64,000 bases of DNA, from NCBI GenBank assembly GCA_023053545.1, contig JAKZAN010000004.1, positions 1,860,001-1,924,000 of the forward strand, read 5' to 3'. The DNA comes from Lepidurus packardi (taxonomy: Eukaryota; Arthropoda; Branchiopoda; Notostraca; Triopsidae). A program made the translations under genes and the position numbers. Numbering within the stretch: position 1 is the stretch's first letter; every line of letters starts with the position of its first letter. The notes under the pieces are model-generated. The model was not told the DNA's origin, did no database searches, and saw only the letters and a list, made by a program, of their open reading frames with translations. Of the stretch, positions 49,762 to 59,690 are shown piece after piece.

Positions 49762-51031
49762 TCATAAACTTTCCGTGAATAAGTCCATATTCTGAAGCAG
49801 CAATACTTGGTTGCCCCATGAGATCCAACCAGGAGTTAAAGACCTTGCAAATATTTCCAATCCACAATTGACGTCCTTCACGTAGGGTTCAAGAAGATCT
49901 GCACGACATCGCATGTAAGCCTTACAGAAATTTTAAGAAATAAATTTGAGCTTTTTCGTTACCCTTCAACGGAGGTTTGAAAGAGTGGATGGCACTCGGA
50001 ACCGACATAATAATTTTTTCATCCTTCGGATTCGGTAACGAATGGTCAAATTTTTCAGACCGCGCCAAAATTAGTTGTTCGTAAGGCTGTTTGCCTGTAC
50101 TGTTTGTAAAAGACGTGACGAATTCTCCTGATCGGGTTACTTTGACCCAAAACCACGTGGCAACGTGCTTCAGTTTCCAATGCGGTAAAAGCTCGTTTTT
50201 CAGGAAATTCAAGTGCGTGGATGAATTTGTAATCCAAACTACGACTAAGCTACCTGGTTTAATGAAACGTGGCATGGGTATTTCCATTAGTAAGGCGTTT
50301 TCCATCATTTTGTACCTAAAATAGTACTTTTTTAGATCCTCGAATCTTACAATATTTTAAATAAATCACCCTTTCCGCTTATCGCCAGGCAAAATCTTTC
50401 TCTTTATGAACCGATTTTGCCATGGAGGGTCAATAATGAATATGTCGAATTTGTTTTCCAATTCTGAGAGTTTGGAAACGTCTTTTTGGTGATATGAGCA
50501 TTCTGGCGGGATAACAAACTGAGCTTCGTCCATTTGTATGATTCGGGAAGTTAGCGAAGGATTTTCACCCCGTAAAATGCGTTCTGAATCGTAATTTTTT
50601 TTAAGAAATTCCGCTACGAAGTCTCGTGCTGGACGGTTGTTGGATTGTATCTCACTTATGCTAGGAGGTTGAGCAAATAAATTGGCCTGTACGACTTTAC
50701 TCCTTAAATTAAGGCTAGTTTCGTAGCATGGGTGCAGGACCTAACAAGGACAGGTAGATGATACAGACAAGTACTTTCGCACAATCAATATACCAACCTC
50801 CGATTTACGTTTTTGGGATTTGGCCAATTTCCTGTCCTTTTTGCTAGTCTGACCCTGAGCTAAATTCGATGCTTGCAAATCGGTCAGATAAGGAGTGCGA
50901 ATATCGAAGACTTGTGTTTTGTACTCGTATGATTTCATTCGTTCCCTAGTTTCGACCCTGGAATAACATTTCTTTGCGATTTCGGAATGAGATATGAAAT
51001 AACCTTCCTCGAAAATAACGATCACCTCCAT
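49762..51031 (-). CDS. METTL4: METTL4, MT-A70-family N6-adenine methyltransferase, 4 exons
   Basis: Exons are 51031-50798, 50740-50370, 50315-49963 and 49898-49762, giving 364 aa. The catalytic DPPW motif is at 182-185 (FIIDPPWQN). Other family landmarks are LVVVWITN, HVATWFWVKVTRSGEFV, KKPYE-like KQPYEQLILAR, SVPSAIHSFKPPL and LEIFARSLTPGWISWGNQVL. The last acceptor (cgtgcag|at) was chosen because it gives a gap-free match to the family block KPPL...LFARNL. The first donor (gag|gttggt) is weak but frame-compatible. Family knowledge: METTL4 methylates adenine N6 in U2 snRNA (m6Am) and has been reported to act on DNA. The N-terminal region before the methyltransferase domain is shorter than in human. 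Confidence 0.92.
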
Positions 51032-51813
51032 TACGGATATATATATATATCTGAGAGCACTGAACTCGAAACTTGAGATTCAAGTCATATCCAAGAAAAT
51101 ATTTTTAAAAAGCCATAGTTCTCAAAATTAGGTCGCTTCTAAATCAATGCCGCACAATAACATGTTTTCCCTGCACATTACAACCCGGTTTCCTAGTCAT
51201 ACTGGTTTAGCTAGGAAGTTCAGCCCGCCGAAACCAAATACGCTTGTAGACCGAAACCCGCATCAGGCGGTTTGAGGGAACCCACTGAATTTATCTTCAA
51301 ATTAAGGTCAAATTAATTAAGAAAACACTAAATGAATGCAACGGAAACTGAATTTGTATACAGAATTAATTTAGTTATATTTACGGGGAGTTTACTTATT
51401 TGTAAGGCTTGAAATGTTTAATTACATTTAACATGACTTACGATAAGAATCTATAACGCCACTAACAATAAAACGCCCGGCTGGAAATACAGTCTGCTGT
51501 TACTTACGAACTCACAGACTTAAATTCTAACAAAGTTTTAGATACGATTAAGTCATTTCCCCTCTTTTTAACCACAAAACAACTTCTTAAATTCAGATGT
51601 GGGACTTCCCGTTGTGGTCTGACCGGACAAACTGCCTGCTTCCAAGGGGCAAAGCAAATCACAGTATTATTAAAGCAGCAATCGTATTCAAAACGTTCAT
51701 ATTTTCTGTCGAACTTGCCTTTTAAGACTGAAGCTTGCGCGTCCACTGCCAAGTAAATAAAACTGATAAAAATTTTATTAATGACACTAGCTTATTTTAC
51801 TTGTTCCACAGAT

Positions 51814-52293
51814 ATGGCAATTTTCCCTGTCTTTCAGAGGAATTTGGTTATTATCACAGCCAGGATGTCAAGTTCTAGTCCTGTTGATCGTCCTGTTGCA
51901 TCACAGACTACACCCTTGCCTGGAAATCAAGTTCCATTGAATTCTCATCGTGTGAGCACCTTTGAGAAATACTTGCTTGTATGGACCAAGAAGTTTAAGT
52001 CTTTGAGTGACGTTCCGCCCTACGTTTCGTAATTTTTTAATAACTTTTTGACCTATAGAAATTTTTTTTTTACATTGTTAAAACTCTATTCTAGGAGGGA
52101 TATGATAGAAAAAGCTCGTAACGTATCTCGCATTCGTACCAACTTGTCAATCATTGGTCTGACTTTCATTGGATGCATTGTGATGATCCAGAGTGGCAAA
52201 CGCGCTGCAGAACGTGGCGAATCCGCTACGAAAGATAACTTGGAGTGGCATCGCAAATACAACGAAGAAAATAGCACCAAACCAGCCAATTAG
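51814..52293 (+). CDS. FAM162 / UPF0389-family mitochondrial protein, copy 2, 2 exons
   Basis: Coding exons are 51814-52028 and 52095-52293 (137 aa). The start at 51814 (MAIFPVFQRNLVIITARMSS) lies two bases after an acceptor-like ttgttccacag, paralleling the 5'-UTR intron of copy 1. An in-frame upstream ATG at 51781 is possible but lies inside that putative intron. The core STFEKYLLVWTKKFKSLSDV is followed by PPYVS, RDMIEKARNVSRIRTN, one membrane helix (IIGLTFIGCIVMIQSG) and KRAAERGESATKDNLEWHRK. This copy looks closer to the canonical insect family than copy 1. The phase-2 intron position is shared. An AATAAA lies near 52373. It is head-to-head with METTL4, starts about 780 bp apart. Confidence 0.88.
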
Positions 52294-52647
52294 AAGCAGG
52301 TTATTTATGTAATGGTTTAGTTGAAGTTTGAAACTTGCTGGGAAGTGGTAAATGTTGAAATGTATATAAAAGTAATAAAACAGCTTTATAATCAACGAAA
52401 TGCTAATAAAACGTCTTATTTTCAAAACTAGTTCATTCATACAGGCATTCTACCATGTGTGGCAAGAGTTTGTAGTTTTTTTCCCTCGATCACCAATCAA
52501 GATGACGCAGGAGGTTTGTAAAATGCACGACACTTCTCGCTATACACTTGCAAAGTCCGGTCCCTCAAAATCTCTTCTACACCCAACTCGGTTTGGAATA
52601 GCCTCAACTATAATATCGTATAGATGTACCATAAGTCTTCAAAATCA

Positions 52648-53154
52648 TTAACGGAAGAACGAGTCAATATGTGAGTTTTTCTTTTCTACCTTATTTTGTT
52701 CCTGACGCAATCGTTTGAGTACTTGGCCATCTGCACCAGCATCTCTTTCTTGTTTTAGTTGCCTAACCTTTTCTGCCGTTAAACTAACACACTTTCGTAC
52801 CCTAGACTCCCTATCCCTGTAATTTGCTACCAACTGAGACAATATAAAAGCAAATTAAAAAATACCTAAAAAGATACAGAGAAGAAAATAGAAAGAGCTG
52901 TTTACTTTATCGTGGAGATCTCGACATCCTTCAACAGGATCTACTTTAGATTTGAACGAATCTGTAGGTAGAGTGGAGTTCAAGGCGTATATAATTTTGT
53001 CGTCCATTGCTCTCATTTGCTTAAGCGAATCCTAAAGATAATAAGTTAATTATCTCAAATATTCTCCCATAATTCACTTAATTAACAATTTCGGTTTCCC
53101 TACCTCAAACGCTAAATAATCATCGCAAATTGTTTCGTTAAAGACAGAAGCCAT
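52648..53154 (-). CDS. MIX23: MIX23 (CCDC58), mitochondrial intermembrane-space protein, 3 exons
   Basis: Exons are 53154-53104, 53031-52906 and 52833-52648, giving 120 aa with phase-0 introns. The protein begins MASVFNETICDDYLAFEDSL, then KQMRAMDDKIIYALNSTLPT. It continues DSF and ends in a charged coiled-coil (VRQLKQERDAGADGQVLKRL-RQEQNK). Cysteines in VEGCRDLH and VRKCVS are separated by 20 residues, the same spacing I recall in human CCDC58, consistent with an oxidised MIA40 substrate. It ends about 20 residues earlier than the human protein. Family knowledge: MIX23 sits in the intermembrane space and supports matrix protein import. It is head-to-head with importin alpha. Confidence 0.92.
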
Positions 53155-53412
53155 GGTGTATATATGTGCGATACCTTTGGTCACGTAAGTGCACGTGTAT
53201 TTCTCACAATAGAATCTACTCCGCCGGGTAAAATCCGAACTTGCTCACACAAATCCCACAATAAGCCTAACTTTTAGCATTGCTACGCCATCTATGATTT
53301 TCGTTCGTAAATGAAAGGCACCAGTGTGGCGTTTCTGTTTTGTGATTTTCACATATTTCTGTCGAAAAGGACAGTAAATTTCTCATTTTATCAGTGGCTA
53401 TCGTTGCGCAAG
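53155..53412. promoter_or_regulatory. Bidirectional promoter region, MIX23 / importin alpha
   Basis: The MIX23 ATG (53154, -) and the predicted 5'-UTR donor of importin alpha (gcaag|gtaagt at about 53412, +) are only about 260 bp apart. One short segment must therefore hold both promoters. It carries a CGCCATCT motif at 53286-53293 and no obvious TATA box. Confidence 0.55.
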
Positions 53413-53752
53413 GTAAGTTGATCCTTTACTCACGAATCTTCTACAGAACGTTTTTAATATTCTTCCGGGTTTTGACTCTAAAATTATTAAAAATCTTATT
53501 TATGATTACATTTTATATTTTCTCACTCTCACGCGCAATCCTATACAATCAACGTTAGCACTCTCTTTATATAAATAAATTAAATATAAAATATATAATA
53601 CATTCGTTTATCTGACAATTGATCAATCTCAGTTAAGTAACTTTATTAACTTTAATCAGTAAAGATCCGTGTAATCTCTGAAGTGATAGTAAAGAGCCGG
53701 TAACAGACTAACACCGTTTAAACCCAAATAATTAGACTTTTTGTCTCCCCAG
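53413..53752 (+). other. Predicted 5'-UTR intron of importin alpha
   Basis: The donor gcgcaag|gtaagt and the acceptor gtctccccag directly before the ATG at 53753 define an intron of about 340 bp. The start codon is thus the first triplet of exon 2. Confidence 0.55.
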
Positions 53753-56404
53753 ATGTCTAATCCAGCTCCAGGTCATAAGTACCGGTACAAAAACGTGGGT
53801 TTGGACTCGCAGGAATTGCGACGTCGTAGGGAAGAAGAAGGTGTCCAGCTAAGAAAACAGAAACGTGAGCAGCAGCTTTTTAAACGTAGGAATGTCAACG
53901 CCCCTGACTTCACTGACGAGGATATCTCTGCCACCACCAGCGTAAGTGTAACACAATACTCCTTCACTTCTTTCCCCAACACAAAATTACACATTTTAGA
54001 AATATATATACACCAAAATACAGATTTATGTCTCGTAGGAGGATGTGACCAGCCCCGGTTTGCCAGGCACTATTACCCAAGAAATGATTAATGCACTCCT
54101 CAGCCCAAATATCGAAGATCAGCTTGCTGCTACGCAGAAATTCAGGAAACTTTTATCTCGCGAACCAAATCCACCTATCGATGAAGTGATTCAGACGGGA
54201 ATCGTACCCAAGTTTGTTGAATTTTTGCAGAATGGAGGCAATTACACTCTTCAGGTACTGAAAATCTACCCCTAGTGAAAACCGAAAAGTTTAGTTAGCT
54301 TTTTAATGATTTCTTAATGAATTTTATTCGTTTTCTCCCCTGTTCGCATTCAAAGTTTGAAGCGGCTTGGGTTTTAACGAACATAGCATCGGGTACGTCG
54401 GTCCAGACTCGTTACGTACTGGAAGCTGGAGCTGTTCCGATCTTTATCCAGCTGCTCTCCTCCGAATTCGAAGATGTGCAAGAACAAGCTGTTTGGGCAT
54501 TGGGAAACATTGCGGGTGATTCCCCCGAGTGTCGAGATTATGAGCTTAATGCTGGGATCCTGCCGCCCTTATTGAAGTACGTGAAACTTACCAAACCAAC
54601 CCATAAACAATTTACAAGCAAAAATTTCTCTTGCAAAATATGTTGTTCTTTTTTTGGTTAATTTTGTTCAGAACTGATCAGTTCTTGGCATTGCTTTAAC
54701 GTTAATTTCCTTTGATTTATTTGTTTACAGTCTATTAGCCAAAAGTACGCGATTGTCCATGGTACGTAATGCGGTTTGGGCACTTTCCAACTTATGTCGT
54801 GGCAAGAACCCGCCCCCAGATTTCACTAAAGTCAGCCCCTGCCTGCCGGTACTTTCGCGCCTCTTATTTCATTCGGACGCTGACGTATTGGCTGATACGT
54901 GTTGGGCATTGTCGTACTTGTCGGACGGACCGAACGAGAAAATTCAAGCCGTTATCGACGCAGGAGTGTGTAGGCGGTTGGTCGAGCTTCTGATGTAAAT
55001 TTCCTTTATCGAGTTTTATTCGTGATTTAATTTGATTTTTTTTTGTTTCTTTTATGCCAAGGCATGGGCAGTCGAGCGTGGTACAAGGAGCCTTACGGGC
55101 GGTAGGTAATATCGTGACGGGCGATGATCTGCAGACCCAAGTGGTGCTTAATTGCTCTGTTCTACCGTGCCTCCTCCACTTGCTCAACTCGCCCAAGGAA
55201 TCAATCCGCAAAGAAGCTTGTTGGACGATTTCCAACATTACAGCAGGAAACCGGCTCCAAATCCAAGCCGTCATTGATGCCAATATTTTCCCGTCTTTAA
55301 TCGAAACGCTTGGCAAAGCCGAGTTTAAGACGAAGAAAGAAGCTGCATGGGCTATCACCAACGCCACTTCTGGTGGTTCGCCGGAACAAATACGGTTTCT
55401 AGTTTCCCTGGTATGTGTAACTTTCAACCTCTCTAGGCCGTCAAGAATTATCCTTCTTTTTAGGAAAGTGGAAGAAACTTATAACTTATTTCTTCTTACT
55501 TTCTTACTAAATTAGTTAATTTTACAATCAATTTCTTTTAAGTTCTTACTAAATTAGTGAATTTTTTATAATTTATTTCTTTTAAGTAGGAAGCAATGAG
55601 TCTGAAACGCTTAGAATCCCAATATGATTAAGACACACTTTAACTCTGTTGGAAATTAAGACTTTAGAGTGAAGTTACATAGTAATGGTTCTTTTTCAAA
55701 TTTGACAAATAGCGTTCGACACCAGGACCATCTGTTTTCGGATCAGAATCTGGAAACAACCGAATTCGGATGAATTCCAGTACTTGAAATTGAAATTCGT
55801 TAGTTTAGTCATCTCAAATGGGTAAACTTTAGCCTTTGAATGAGAAAACCATGGTTCCTAAGCAGTTTGTTATTGACATGAAATGTGAAACTATCCGTTT
55901 GTGAAAGTTATTTGCCGAAATTGACGGAAAATCGTAAAGTTTACGCACAATATTGTTTGTTCCAGGGTTGTATTTCGCCTCTTTGCGATTTATTGACAGT
56001 TATGGATCCGAAGATTGTACAAGTAGCACTTAGTGGATTGGAAAATATCCTGCGATTGGGACAACAAGAAGCCAAAGCACATGGAGGAACTAATCCTTAC
56101 GCGGTTATAATTGAAGAATGTTATGGTAAGAATTGATGTTATTTATGCTATTGTGTTATATTATTATATTTTATTTATTTATATTATACTAAATCTATTA
56201 TTTTATTTTATAACAGGTCTAGACAAGATCGAATTTCTGCAATCTCACGAGAATATGGAGATCTACCAAAAAGCGTTCGATATTATTGAAATGTATTTCG
56301 GTACTGATGAAGAAGACTCTAAAGTGGCTCCAGCTATTGATCAACAAGGGCAATACCAGTTTAATCCCAGTCAAGGGGCTCCATCACAGGGTTTTAACTT
56401 CTAA
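53753..56404 (+). CDS. Importin subunit alpha, KPNA1/5/6 clade, 7 coding exons
   Basis: Coding exons are 53753-53941, 54039-54254, 54356-54576, 54731-54994, 55062-55410, 55966-56125 and 56217-56404, giving 528 aa. Frame continuity is exact. The N-terminal IBB domain has [20 protein letters not shown] followed by FKRRNV. Armadillo repeats show the NLS-binding Trp/Asn arrays: [84 protein letters not shown] and [13 protein letters not shown]. The C-terminus [20 protein letters not shown] is the CAS-binding region. Family knowledge: a nuclear-import adaptor that binds classical NLS cargo and importin beta. Clade assignment rests on the IBB and [11 protein letters not shown] resemblance to human KPNA6. 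Confidence 0.96.
55500..55590. repeat. Short tandem duplication in importin alpha intron 5
   Basis: A unit of about 45-50 bp containing ttcttactaaattagt and ending atttcttttaag is present twice in direct orientation. The second copy ends in an acceptor-like aag that the gene model does not use. Confidence 0.6.
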
Positions 56405-57060
56405 AAAAGTTCATAAAAGGTTACCATAAACAAAAAAGGGGAGGTGGTTTATAGAATTCTAACTTAAACATTGCGTCTGGGGCGGGTTTCATTGTTGGTT
56501 TGAAACGCGATGTTTCTTCTTCCGAACGTCGGATGTAAAAGTACTATAGTTAAGAAAACGAAATGGAAATGTTGAGGATTTACCGATGTACAGCCGAGGG
56601 AGGGATTGTTTCTACTTTTGTTCATAATGAAGTGCCGTAGTAACAGTTAAAAATAAGCCCTTTGAATTTAGTTTTTCAATTTAGCTCAGTCACACGTATT
56701 TCTCTGTTCCCTGTTGGATTGTAAGCTCCGCTTAATACATTCATATGCTTTTGACTATGCTTCATGTGCTTTTTATATGCAAGCCAAATGAACTAAAGCC
56801 CCAAATTTCGTTTTATTATACAGCCTGTCAACTATCGTGACATCATCCGCTTCCCGTCTGACTTAGCTGTCTGTCATGGTAGCATGGGTAACGCCGAAAC
56901 ACTCTAGGGTTAAAATTAAGGGAAATTTTTTTTGCAAGATTTCTTGCCAGTAATGTATACGAAATGAGTACGCATTCATGACAGTTTCACTTTCCTTACT
57001 TTCGCCTTCACTAATTTGAAAAATTAGTTTAAATGGGATTCAGTTCGAAAATCGGGTTAA
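56405..57060. repeat. Importin alpha 3' flank with dispersed repeat copy E (minus strand)
   Basis: The 3' UTR presumably occupies the start. Between about 56880 and 57060 the minus strand reads aattagtgaaggcgaaagta, tacattactggcaag and gcgttacccatgctacc. These are the right-half landmarks of the dispersed family. Confidence 0.6.
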
Positions 57061-57925
57061 TCTTCAAGTAATTATATCCTTCAATCCTCCATAGTGTTCA
57101 CTGTTGGCTACCAAACTCGTAGAAACCTTTCATTGTCCACGAGTAGAGGTCCGCTCCCGCTTACTAGGGGTGCGTTTTATTGTTTACTGATCCGTTCACC
57201 AGTTCTTCCGTTGGACAGCTCTCGTCGACGATAAAACGGACGCTCTGCAGGTCGCCGTTCAACTGGCTGAGTTGACAGTAGAACACCCGTCAAGCTTAGG
57301 GGCGGGCTTAGGGATCGTCCCTAGTAATACTGTGCACCAGGGACGCAGTTGCACGGAAGGCGGTTTTCGAGTTAAGCCATCCAAGCCAAGCCATCCAGTT
57401 GAGCTGCTCACGGTAAAACGCCCGTCCACGCGAAAGTGCCAGTTGAGCCTGGCCAACGTAGCTAGAACTGGCCAACGTAGTTACTCAGTTCTGTTCACAA
57501 TAAAACGCACCCTAGCTAGTTTAGCTTTGCTTGGCAGAATAGCATCGGAAGCTGAAACGCTTTTACGTAAAAATCATAGGATATTTACTAGAAAACCTAT
57601 CGACAGCATTGTAGCTAGTCTGAGTACAGAGACCCGGACAGATCAATTTTCATTATTATTGCTTTTACTAATTTGAAAACTGCAAATCAATGAAACGCTA
57701 ACTATCCATTTACTTACACAAAGCACAGCACATTCACGCATTTGCAAGCCTCACCTATAGATCCTATTTCACTACTTTTTTAAAAAAAAGAAAAACAGCA
57801 AATTGAATATATATATTTATAAAGTTATACTGCACACCATTTTGTGCGCAACAAGCAATGCGCGTTCATATACACGCGTATCAAACATGCATAGCCACCT
57901 TGCGATAGCAAGCGAAGCTCATACA
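57060..57925 (-). repeat. Dispersed repeat family, copy F, interrupted by a MITE
   Basis: Read on the minus strand from 57925: ggctcctgtatgagc, gaacgcgcattgcttg, gcagttttcaaattagt, ctagctacaatgctgtc and cagcttccgatgctatt lead to 57513. After the MITE the match resumes at 57167 with cctctactcgtggacaatga and gtagccaaca. These correspond to cctctagccactactcgtc and gtcgccaaca in copy C. The insertion split an existing repeat copy. Confidence 0.65.
57168..57512. mobile_element. 345-bp MITE with 16-bp TIRs and TAG target duplication
   Basis: The ends gggtgcgttttattgt (57168-57183) and its exact complement (57497-57512) are flanked by TAG on both sides (57165-57167 and 57513-57515). Subterminal relatives of the TIR (gataaaacggac, gtaaaacgcccg) occur inside. 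There is no transposase. A 3-bp duplication and a GGG start are reminiscent of PIF/Harbinger elements, but TAG is not their usual TWA target, so superfamily is open. A partial TIR-like word (aacaataaaacgccc) also occurs near 51467. Confidence 0.75.
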
Positions 57926-57990
57926 GGAGCCCCAGAGCCTCCGTTGTCAACTCTCGTCTCGCTTTCGTGCAAAAAAAAGAGAAAGGCCCG

Positions 57991-58021
<31 letters not shown>

Positions 58022-59690
58022 ACCCTTCTCGGAACCACATATCAAAAGTTTACAATAGGCGGAATTTTCAGATTCCTGTACGAGATAATCTTCTAACGAC
58101 CATCCACGTCGTGGGAAAAAAGAGGACAAGCAATTATCACTTTCTTATTAGTAACAACTTAGCGGAATAATGTGTACAACACGAACAAGGTTGTAGTTTT
58201 AGTGGGGATTGGGAAGGAGGACAACCTTCCACTTAAATGCTAGTCGATGGGAGGATGTGTCGTCTTGGGGTAGAACACTGCGGCTTGTCCGTTAGTTTGG
58301 ATTTTTTCTTCTTTTTTGTGTAAACGGTCTAAACGAAAATCTGGGAAGGACAGCTTCTGCTATTTTTCATGTCGGCTTGCCTTTACCGAATGAAGGGAGA
58401 CGGTGCGTAAATTCTCTGAAGAACGATTAGCGCAACGAGTAACAATTGTCCCCACTACTGAGGAGGAAAAAGGACCTAGCTTCCGGACTTCCCGTGAAGT
58501 CCCTTGGAGCGGTGTCCCTTTGAGCGGGTACGTGCTGCAATACACCCCTTGGAGGAGCTTGAGAGAAACGTGGAGTAGCGTTTCTCTCTCTGGGACTTTT
58601 TCGTTAATCTTTTTCTTTATTGCGAAGGCGTTAGCGTTTGGTGCAGAACGGAACGCACGGGCACACCAGTCAAGGCATTTTTTGTTTTTCCTTCCACTCA
58701 AAAAGACCCAAAGGCAAGCCTCACCCCCGTCGGTGACCTTTGAGGAACGAGTGCTGTCCACCATAATTGGACGTGACAAGGGTTAACAAGGTAAAAGAGC
58801 TGCGGCCGGCGCCAACAACTTCTCTGCTGTGAGGTAAAAGCGTTCTTCTTCTTCTACTACCTTGCTACCTACTATGCTTGCTTACACGGGTAGGATCTGT
58901 CTTTTGAGTGGTTTGTATGTGTGTTTGATGTGTTTGAGATTAAGGCAGCAAGGGAATCAGGGATATGAGGAAGGACGGAGAGACTGGGCCCGCGCTAGTG
59001 TGCCGCAATCCGTCGTCGATCCGTGACTTTTATGTTGTTTGCATAAATTCTTTGGGGAAGAGGGTGACCGCCCGTGGTGGGTTGGGTTTGGTCTCTAACC
59101 TTTGCAAACGTTGGAAGCAGCACCAAAAAATCCCGAAAACGGATAAAGCTCAAGCAACTTTCGGTGACGGGTGGGTATGGAGCTCTACCTTTTGGGAAGA
59201 AAAAGGCAGTCCAATGTTCCCCGCAGTTTTGCAGGGTACAGACTCCTGCGTCTTCTTGAAGAATGAAACGTCATCTGAGTAGAAAGAATGACTGTAGATT
59301 ATGCAAAAAGCGGTAACTTCAAAAGATCTGTAGCCGAGATTTTTGCCTTGTAGAGAGGAAGTCTATATGCCAAGGAAACAAAGAACAGTTGGCAGGGGGA
59401 TTTAATCTTGATGGTTTTTACCTTTTGGTGCCTGGCGATCCGATGGGGGGACTCCGTGGCGGCAACAAAACGGAAAGAAATCGAGATTAGAGTATAGTGG
59501 CTGGCGTAGTATAAAGTACTTGACTGTCTCGGGTTCTGCCATTAACTTGAACGCGATAGCATCGTTGTGTCGTCGGTGGTTAAGTTCGAAAACACGACAC
59601 AAATCCCTAAAAGAACGAGCTGTTCTTCAACAGAGGAAGAGTTAGATGTAAGTAAAGGTTAGGTTAAGGCTCCTTTATACTTACGAAGAA
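57926..59690. other. Gene-free region
   Basis: It contains a 26-nt poly-T at 57991-58016 and a 10-bp-stem hairpin (gagagaaacg/cgtttctctc, 58560-58590). Overlapping open frames of up to 139 codons on both strands (58360-58786) lack recognisable domains. No gene is supported. Confidence 0.5.

Noticed and set aside
51504-51752. 82-codon minus-strand ORF beginning MAVDAQASVLKGK
   Set aside because: It lies in the spacer upstream of FAM162 copy 2, with no similarity and no splice partners.
58360-58786. Opposed 139- and 127-codon ORFs
   Set aside because: Mutually overlapping on both strands, no known domain, and a hairpin lies in the middle.
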